Assembly: GCA_963785765.1 (NCBI GenBank) | Contig: CAWAWM010000008.1 | Coordinates: forward strand, 930,001-994,000 | Reading direction: 5' to 3' | DNA length: 64,000 nucleotides | Source: DATBGO01 sp963785765 | Lineage (GTDB): Bacteria > Actinomycetota > Actinomycetes > Streptosporangiales > Streptosporangiaceae | Shown here: positions 58,926 to 64,000 of the stretch, in pieces | How positions within the stretch are numbered: the stretch's first letter is position 1 | Layout: each line of letters opens with the position of its first letter | The notes under the pieces: model-generated | What the model was told of the DNA's origin: nothing | The model's input: the letters and a program-made list of their open reading frames with translations, nothing else | The model's database searches: none | Made by a program: the position numbers and the translations under genes

Positions 58926-59198
58926 CTAGACCCCGGCCGCCTGGCGTACCCGGTCGCGCTCGCGCAGCAGCTGGCGCTCCTCCTCGGTGGTACCGCCCCA
59001 GATGCCGTGCAGCTGGCGAGCGGTCAGGGCATAGGACAGGCACTGCGGACGTACCTCGCATTGGCCGCATACGGTCTTGGCCTCGGCTACCTGACGTGCC
59101 CCTGAGCCCAGGGCTGAGATCGGGAAGAACAGCTCGGGATCCCGGTACTGGCAGGCGGCGGCCGACCACCAGTCGGATCGGGCCTGGATTGTCGTCAT
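58926..59198 (-). CDS. WhiB-family iron-sulfur regulator
   Basis: 90 residues from the ATG at 59198, which has a GAGGTG site. Cluster Cys: AACQYRDPELFFP, then CGQC and QCLSYAL. HGIWGGTTEEER is the turn that follows in WhiB proteins. It lacks the AT-hook of the WhiB7-like protein at 8255 and resembles the short WhiB1-type group. An [4Fe-4S] or NO-responsive regulator that works with sigma factor is expected. It lies downstream of DUF2795 on the same strand. Confidence 0.87.
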   Translation of the reverse strand: MTTIQARSDWWSAAACQYRDPELFFPISALGSGARQVAEAKTVCGQCEVRPQCLSYALTARQLHGIWGGTTEEERQLLRERDRVRQAAGV

Positions 59199-59294
59199 AA
59201 ACACCTCGCCATACACCTCGTAAGTCAGCGGCCGACCGTCACCACGGCCGGATGTGTCCTGGTCCCGCTGCCCGGCTCGGGCCCGGTTACACAT

Positions 59295-59311
59295 CCGGGC
59301 GCCAGGCCCGG
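59295..59311 (-). terminator. Hairpin after the DUF2795 gene
   Basis: A 6-bp stem (59295-59300 with 59306-59311, 5-base loop) begins at the base next to the DUF2795 stop and may separate it from the WhiB gene. Confidence 0.35.
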
Positions 59312-59701
59312 CTATTCCTCGGTCGGTATACCGAGGGCGCGCACGACGTCGCCAAAGGCGGCGAACCTGCGGCCGCCCGGAAGGCGGCGGATGGCGTCGG
59401 TGACGTCATCGGGAGCCCCGCTGCGGTCCAGGAAACCGAGCAGGGCGTCGCGATCGGCAGGGAAATCGCCGCGGGTCAGGTAGCGGGCCAGGTCTGACCG
59501 CCGGTCGACGTCGGCGGGGGTCATGCCGGCCGGGGTGCCCGGCTCGTGATCGGGCGGCAGGGTCAGGTGCCCTTCGTCCAGTGGCTCGGTCTCGCGCCAC
59601 TCTTCGGTGTGCGGCGGCTGGCCGCTACGGGTAATGCTCTGGGCTTCGTGCTCCAGCTCATCGTCGAGCCGCGGGCTGTGCTTCGAGCTGCCCCGTTCCA
59701 T
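59312..59701 (-). CDS. DUF2795 domain-containing protein
   Basis: 129 residues from the ATG at 59701 with a GGAGGAA site 5 bases upstream. A charged N-terminus (about 1-60) leads to a DUF2795-like domain: RSDLARYLTRGDFPADRDALLGF, then a C-terminal DAIRRLPGGRRFAAFGDVVRALG. DUF2795 is common in actinomycetes and its function is unknown. Its start faces the 59702-60075 gap. Confidence 0.7.
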   Translation of the reverse strand: MERGSSKHSPRLDDELEHEAQSITRSGQPPHTEEWRETEPLDEGHLTLPPDHEPGTPAGMTPADVDRRSDLARYLTRGDFPADRDALLGFLDRSGAPDDVTDAIRRLPGGRRFAAFGDVVRALGIPTEE

Positions 59702-60075
59702 GCGTATTCCTCCGTTCCTGGCCAAGCGTGTCGGTCACGGTGGACATGCGCCATCCCCCTACCCGATCGCTGGCCGTCAATCCCACCAGCGGCCGGTTCG
59801 CGCACTCGGATCAGCACCCGCGGACCTGGCACCAGCGGCCTCATCCGAGCGGGCCGGGGTCGCGCTGAGGCGGCGGCGCTCGATCGCCGCGCATACCCGG
59901 TCGACGCCCCGCCCATGCACACTTGCTTTGCGCAAATCCGTATGCAATTCTCGTTTCGCATCATGAATGATCTCTGGTGCCGATCTGGCTCCGGGTGCGA
60001 TCTTGCGCCGGACCGCCGGTCGGTGACGCGAGGACCTGAGACCTGGACCGGCACGGCCACGAGCAGGTGAGCGCG
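59702..60075. other. Divergent control region between DUF2795 and XRE genes
   Basis: 374 bases without a supported gene. Most is GC-rich, but 59920-59985 is clearly AT-rich and includes the perfect palindrome TTTGCGCAAA (59927-59936). It probably holds promoters for the genes on both sides. No hairpin or small ORF here is convincing. Confidence 0.4.
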
Positions 60076-61041
60076 ATGGACCAGCAACTGGCATTAGGAC
60101 GGGCCATCGCTGAGCAGCGCCGGCGACGCGGCCTGTCGCAGCCGGAGCTAGCCCGGCTGCTCGATCAGCCACCGTCCTGGGTGTCGCAGGTCGAGCGGGG
60201 GCTGGTGCCGGTCGATGCTATGTCGCTGCTGGGCGCGGTGGCCAGCGCTCTGGGCATGCCGCTGCCCCTGGACCGCTCCGGCGCCAGCTCCCGGCCCGCC
60301 GCAAGTCCGGCGATCACGGGAGCGCTCAGGTACATCGCCTCAGGCGATTGCCAGCGGCGCGCCTGGCCGACCCGCGGCAGCACGCCGACCACGGGATCAG
60401 CCGGGCTGCGGGCCCGGGCCGACCAGGCCTGGGGCCTGGCTCGGGGCCGGCACTATGGTGAGCTGGCCGCGCTGCTCAGCGACCTGCTACCGCACCTTCA
60501 GGATGCCCTGGACGCTGCGCCCGGTCAGCAGGACCGGATCGTGCTCCAGGAGGTGCTGGCCACCAGCTACCAGGCGTGCGCGGCGGCGCTGGCCAAGCTT
60601 GGCGAACTGCAGAGCGCCAAGGCCGCCGCCAGCCGCGCCCTGACCGCCGCGCAGCGGGCCGGGGACGTGCTGCTGGCGGCGGCGAGCGCGTACCTGCTGA
60701 CCCGCGTCCTGCTGGAAGCGGGCCGTTTCGCGCAGGCCGAGGAGACGGCGAGCAAGGCCATGGCCGCCTTAGCGCGGCCGGCCGGTGACGGCGTGGCCGA
60801 GGCCATCTCGCTGCGGGGCGCGCTGGCCCTGCTGCGCGCGCTGACCGCGGCCCGCTGCGGTGATCCGCCCGCCGCAGGCGAGCAGCTGGGCGTCGCGCGG
60901 CAGATGGCCAGGCGGCTCCGAGACGTCGGCCGTGCCAGTGGCCTGGGCCTGAGCCCCGACCGCATCGCGCTGTACGAGGCCGCGGTCAGCATCCAGGCGA
61001 GCCAGGGGCACCTCAGCCGAGAGCAGGACGCGGCCAGCTAG
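60076..61041 (+). CDS. XRE-family regulator with helical repeat domain
   Basis: 321 residues from the ATG at 60076 (AGGTG site 6 bases upstream; GTG at 60067 is an alternative). N-terminal XRE HTH: LGRAIAEQRRRRGLSQPELARLLDQPPSWVSQVERG as short motifs. After a Ser/Pro-rich linker (about 75-110) comes an Ala-rich helical, TPR-like domain. Resembles BldD/regulatory HTH-TPR proteins of actinomycetes, which sense small molecules. Target unknown. The 3' end overlaps the convergent ArsR gene by 4 bases. Confidence 0.78.
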   Translation: MDQQLALGRAIAEQRRRRGLSQPELARLLDQPPSWVSQVERGLVPVDAMSLLGAVASALGMPLPLDRSGASSRPAASPAITGALRYIASGDCQRRAWPTRGSTPTTGSAGLRARADQAWGLARGRHYGELAALLSDLLPHLQDALDAAPGQQDRIVLQEVLATSYQACAAALAKLGELQSAKAAASRALTAAQRAGDVLLAAASAYLLTRVLLEAGRFAQAEETASKAMAALARPAGDGVAEAISLRGALALLRALTAARCGDPPAAGEQLGVARQMARRLRDVGRASGLGLSPDRIALYEAAVSIQASQGHLSREQDAAS

Positions 61042-62003
61042 TCTTGCGCCTGGACCAGTACGTCTCCGGTGCTCGTCCGGTAGTAGAGCACCGAGCGGCC
61101 AGCTCGGCGGCGCTCGATCAGCCGCGCCTCGAGCAGGACTTTCAGGTGCCGGCCCACCGAGCCGAGGCCCTGACCGGTCAGCGCCACCAGCTGGGTAGTG
61201 CTCTTGGGGGTGTCCAGGCGCAGCAGGACGGCCGCGCGGCCCGCGCCGAGCAGCCGGGCCAGGGCCCCGGCCGCCGGCGACAGGTTCAGCCCGGCCAGCA
61301 CTCCTGAGCACGGGTATACCAGGGCGTATCGGTGCGGCTCGGCCCAGGAGGCCCAGCCCTGCCGGGGCGTGACCGGGACCAACAGCAGTTGAGCGCCGGA
61401 GATCTCGCGCGGCGGGTAGTCGTAGGCGTTGATCTGCAGGCGGCCGCCGCCCAGCCAGCGAGTGCCGGGCCTGATGTCGTCCAGCGCCGCCGCCCAGCCG
61501 CCCCGGCTCAGCTGCCGGGTACGAGCGACCACGTCGGCCTCGAGGACCTGCCGGCGGCTCTTCCAGGACGGCAGCACCGCGTGTGTCCACACCCAGTCGA
61601 GCAGGTCGGCCGATCGCTCCGGCAGATCACGGCGGTTCAGCTGGTCAGGGAGCGGGCGCCCCAGGGCCACCACCAGATCCGCCTGGGCCACCTCGGCGGG
61701 CGTGTCGCGAATCTGCGCCAGCTCGTCGTAGAAATCAGGGTCGGCCTCGCCGGATGGCGTGGGGGTGAGGTAGTCCGGGATCCAGTGGCTACCGAGCTGA
61801 GCTGTGACCAGCAGCGCGGTGACCGGGTCGGTGGCCAGCCGTTCCCGGTAGGCAGGCAGGTGGTGGTCGAGCCAGGCGCGCTGGCCCGGGTGCGGGGCCG
61901 ATGCCGTCGCCAGAGCCATCAGAGTGGCGGTGGCCTCGGCCAGCGCGGAGACCACGAACCGGCTGCTCGCCAGGGTGTCCGCATCGATCCGCCACAAGCC
62001 CAT
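61038..62003 (-). CDS. ArsR-family (DUF5937-type) regulator
   Basis: 321 residues. A long N-terminal domain (about 1-240, including MGLWRIDADTLASSRFVVSALAEATATL) is followed by a C-terminal winged helix: LLRLDTPKSTTQLVALTGQGLGSVGRHLKVLLEARLIERRRAGRSVLYYRT in motifs. The reversed order (wing at the C-terminus) is typical of these actinobacterial repressors next to MFS genes. It is divergent from the MFS gene at 62065 and probably represses it through the repeat at 62008-62025. A GGGAGG ribosome site precedes the ATG. Confidence 0.8.
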   Translation of the reverse strand: MGLWRIDADTLASSRFVVSALAEATATLMALATASAPHPGQRAWLDHHLPAYRERLATDPVTALLVTAQLGSHWIPDYLTPTPSGEADPDFYDELAQIRDTPAEVAQADLVVALGRPLPDQLNRRDLPERSADLLDWVWTHAVLPSWKSRRQVLEADVVARTRQLSRGGWAAALDDIRPGTRWLGGGRLQINAYDYPPREISGAQLLLVPVTPRQGWASWAEPHRYALVYPCSGVLAGLNLSPAAGALARLLGAGRAAVLLRLDTPKSTTQLVALTGQGLGSVGRHLKVLLEARLIERRRAGRSVLYYRTSTGDVLVQAQD

Positions 62004-62007
62004 CAGC

Positions 62008-62025
62008 TTTCGCCTCCCTGCGAAA
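62008..62025. promoter_or_regulatory. Inverted repeat in the ArsR/MFS divergent region
   Basis: TTTCGC-N6-GCGAAA (62008-62013, 62020-62025) encloses the ribosome site of the ArsR-type gene and lies between the two divergent starts. A candidate operator. Confidence 0.45.
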
Positions 62026-62064
62026 CATTAACGGCCTGGCTGGCGCGCTGATCAGACTCTGGCC

Positions 62065-63306
62065 GTGCGAACCTACCGAGAGCTCTTCCTGGTCCCCGAG
62101 TTCGCCCCGCTCTTCGCGACCACGGCCGTGCAGGTCGCGGCGACCACGCTGAGCGGGCTGGCGCTGGGCACGCTGGTCTATGCGGCCACTCGCTCGCCGT
62201 TGCTCGCCGCGCTCAGCATGTTCGGCTCCTCGCTGACCCAGGTGATCGGGGCGGCGGCCCTGCTTTCGGCGTCCGACCGGCTGCCGCCGCGCGCCGCGAC
62301 GACCGGCCTGGCCCTGGTCTACGGGCTTGGCACTACCGCCCTGGCCCTGCCCGGCCTGCCGATCTGGGGTATCTTCGCCGTCATCGTGAGCCTGGGACTG
62401 GCTGCCTCGGTAGGTGGCGGGGTCCGGTACGGGCTGCTCAGCGAGATCCTGCCGCCGGGCGGGTACCTGCTCGGCCGCTCGGTGCTGAACATGTCGGTCG
62501 GGATCATGCAGATCTGCGGATTCGCGCTGGGCGGTGTGCTGCTGACCGTCTTGTCAGCCCGCGGTGCGCTGCTGGCTGGCGCCGCCCTGTACCTCGCCGG
62601 CGCGGTCATCGCCTGGTGCGGCCTGACCCGGCGGACCCCGCGCGCTGCTGGCCGGCCGTCGCTCGCGCAGACCTGGCGGACCAACGCCCGGCTATGGTCG
62701 TCGTCGCCGCGCCGCTACCTCTACCTCGCCATGTGGGTGCCCAACGGGCTGATCGTCGGCTGCGAGTCACTGTTCATCCCCTACGCGCCCGGCCGCGCGG
62801 GCCTCCTGTTCGCCTGCGCGGCCCTCGGAATGCTGGCTGGGGACACGATGGCCGGCCGCTTCGTGCCGCAGCGCTGGCGGGGGCGGCTGGCCCCGGCGCT
62901 GCGACTGCTGCTCGCCGCGCCATACCTGGTCTTCGTGCTGCATCCGCCGTTGCCGATCGCCGTGGCGGCCGTCCTGCTAGCCTCGGTCGGCTACTCGGCG
63001 AGTCTGCTCCTCCAGGAACGCCTGATGGCCCTGACGCCAGACGACATCCACGGCCATGCCCTGGGGCTCGCCTCGTCAGGCGTCCTGACCATGCAGGGGG
63101 TCGCCGCGGCCATGGCCGGGGCCATCGCCCAGGCCACGTCCCCGGCCACGGCGATGGCGATCCTTGCTGCGGCCTCGGTGGCGGTCACCCTGACGCTGGC
63201 CCGCGGACTGCGTTCCAGGCCGAGGCGGCCGGCCTCGCGGAGTCTGGTCAGGGGCCAGCGCTCCACCGAATGGCAAACTGGTCCAGCTGGTAGCCAAGCG
63301 CATTGA
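62065..63306 (+). CDS. MFS transporter
   Basis: 413 residues, about 12 membrane helices. TYRELFLVPEFAPLFATTAVQVAATTLSG at the start is the MFS_1 pattern of actinobacterial exporters; GGVRYGLLSEILPPGGYLLGRSVLNM and ALTPDDIHGHALGLASSG are conserved loops. GTG start at 62065 with no ribosome site, so it may be leaderless. Divergent from its likely repressor (61038). Probable drug or metabolite export. Confidence 0.82.
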   Translation: MRTYRELFLVPEFAPLFATTAVQVAATTLSGLALGTLVYAATRSPLLAALSMFGSSLTQVIGAAALLSASDRLPPRAATTGLALVYGLGTTALALPGLPIWGIFAVIVSLGLAASVGGGVRYGLLSEILPPGGYLLGRSVLNMSVGIMQICGFALGGVLLTVLSARGALLAGAALYLAGAVIAWCGLTRRTPRAAGRPSLAQTWRTNARLWSSSPRRYLYLAMWVPNGLIVGCESLFIPYAPGRAGLLFACAALGMLAGDTMAGRFVPQRWRGRLAPALRLLLAAPYLVFVLHPPLPIAVAAVLLASVGYSASLLLQERLMALTPDDIHGHALGLASSGVLTMQGVAAAMAGAIAQATSPATAMAILAAASVAVTLTLARGLRSRPRRPASRSLVRGQRSTEWQTGPAGSQAH

Positions 63307-64000
63307 CCGTGGGCTGAATGAAATTTGCCCTGATGGTCTGCCCGGCTACCGCTTCGGCGGTGGCTATCAGCGGGCGGGTCACCTGCGGGCTGTGCTGAGA
63401 CTTGACGAAGGCGATCTGCTGGGCCTCGGAATACAGCACTGACTCAGGAAACTGCGGCCGCAACACCACGCCGCAGCCAAACCCCGGATACGTCCAGCTG
63501 TGCTGCGTGTCGATGGGCTTGGACGGGATGTTGTCAATCGTGATGTCGTGAGCCGATCCCGGGAGCTGCGGTCGCGGCAGAACCATCGTGACGGTCACCT
63601 GGCCGGGCTGGCCGTCGTGCGGCCGCCCGAGGACCCGCAACCGGAAATGTCCCGAGGCCGGTGCCCACCAGGCAGCACCGGGATTGAGGTCGACGGTGGC
63701 TGACGCGTGGCCGACGGCGTAGAACGTGCTGGCATACCAGCACGGCCAGGGACCGATGCTCCTGGAGACCTTGTGAGTGAAGAAGAAGGTGAAGTTTGCC
63801 TGGCCGAGGGCGGGCTTCGAGATTCCCTCGATCTTCTGCAGCACCCACGGCCCCAGGTCGGTGTTGGCCGTCGAGGTGCCTGCGCTGATCGTCTGCCAGG
63901 GCCAGCCGAACCTGATCCTCGGCAGGTGGATGTTCAGGCCGACCAGGTGCAGGGCGGCTGACAGCGCGAGCAGGGCCACCGATGCGATGGCGCGGCGGAA
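63248..64000 (-). CDS. Exported or membrane-anchored protein, 5' end beyond the window
   Basis: The frame is open through base 64000, so the start is probably outside. The visible 250 residues begin with a hydrophobic segment (RRAIASVALLALSAALHLVGL), consistent with a signal or anchor, and continue as a soluble domain with WPWQTISAG, GPWVLQKIEGISKP, and FRLRVLGRPHDGQPGQVTV. No family recognised. A GTG at 63979 could start a shorter form. Its 3' end overlaps the convergent MFS gene by 59 bases. Confidence 0.55.
   Translation of the reverse strand, partial: FRRAIASVALLALSAALHLVGLNIHLPRIRFGWPWQTISAGTSTANTDLGPWVLQKIEGISKPALGQANFTFFFTHKVSRSIGPWPCWYASTFYAVGHASATVDLNPGAAWWAPASGHFRLRVLGRPHDGQPGQVTVTMVLPRPQLPGSAHDITIDNIPSKPIDTQHSWTYPGFGCGVVLRPQFPESVLYSEAQQIAFVKSQHSPQVTRPLIATAEAVAGQTIRANFIQPTVNALGYQLDQFAIRWSAGP

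Noticed and set aside
1..64000. tRNA or rRNA genes
   Set aside because: No cloverleaf with a recognisable T-loop or rRNA-like segment was found in any intergenic gap.

Overview
This window is chromosomal DNA from a high-GC actinomycete. The evidence is a very high G+C content with G/C-rich third codon positions, many GTG starts and 4-base ATGA/GTGA gene overlaps, two WhiB-family regulators, a coproporphyrin-type heme branch (HemY/CgoX plus HemQ/ChdC), a probable F420-type luciferase-like oxidoreductase, LAL-type LuxR and DUF222-HNH genes, and several DinB/maleylpyruvate-isomerase-fold proteins. A Streptosporangiales-like or other deep-branching soil actinomycete is plausible, but the sequence alone does not fix the genus. 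I saw no rRNA, tRNA, CRISPR array, prophage or intact insertion sequence.

Layout. 0-8 kb: the end of an adenosine-deaminase-family gene, a methyltransferase and hemY in one overlapping run; then a TetR-controlled PaaK-like ligase cassette with a leftover piece of an enoyl-CoA hydratase; then hemQ, a 2-hydroxyacid dehydrogenase and a GpsA-like gene. 8-18 kb: a WhiB7-like regulator with a structured leader, PolX, a cupin-MsrB pair, valS (with a frameshift that cuts off the HIGH motif), an alpha/beta hydrolase and a P450. 18-21.3 kb: a degenerating tandem pair of membrane-anchored esterase-fold genes joined by an 18-bp repeat, then a broken pentapeptide/DinB gene. 21-32 kb: a large LAL regulator, redox enzymes, an HNH protein with a likely SOS box, and a sirtuin. 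32.9-41 kb: the most coherent module, a complete branched-chain-type ABC importer (livGFHM plus binding protein) followed by a TetR gene, an acyl-CoA ligase and a citryl-CoA-lyase-like gene. This reads as uptake, CoA activation and C-C cleavage of an unknown carboxylic acid. 41-46 kb: an ArsR-MFS pair with a clear operator, a CbiX-like protein, and an XRE regulator next to an HbhA/phasin-like repeat protein. 46-58 kb: an enoyl-CoA hydratase, a chimeric HpaB/acyl-CoA-synthetase ORF, a membrane protein, SDRs, an ABC-2 drug-type exporter, a CBS protein, a secreted G1 glutamic peptidase and a broken phospholipase D. 58-64 kb: a DMT transporter with a leader peptide, a second WhiB gene, DUF2795, an XRE regulator, a divergent ArsR/MFS pair and a partial exported protein.

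Two traits run through the window. Several genes are broken or relict (enoyl-CoA hydratase remnant, valS, second esterase, pentapeptide/DinB gene, pyrF remnant, HpaB/ligase chimera, phospholipase D). Short tandem repeats of 15, 18, 20, 27, 36 and 75 bp lie inside or at the ends of genes. The repeats suggest frequent replication slippage or recombination; some single-base frameshifts could also be assembly errors, which only reads can decide.
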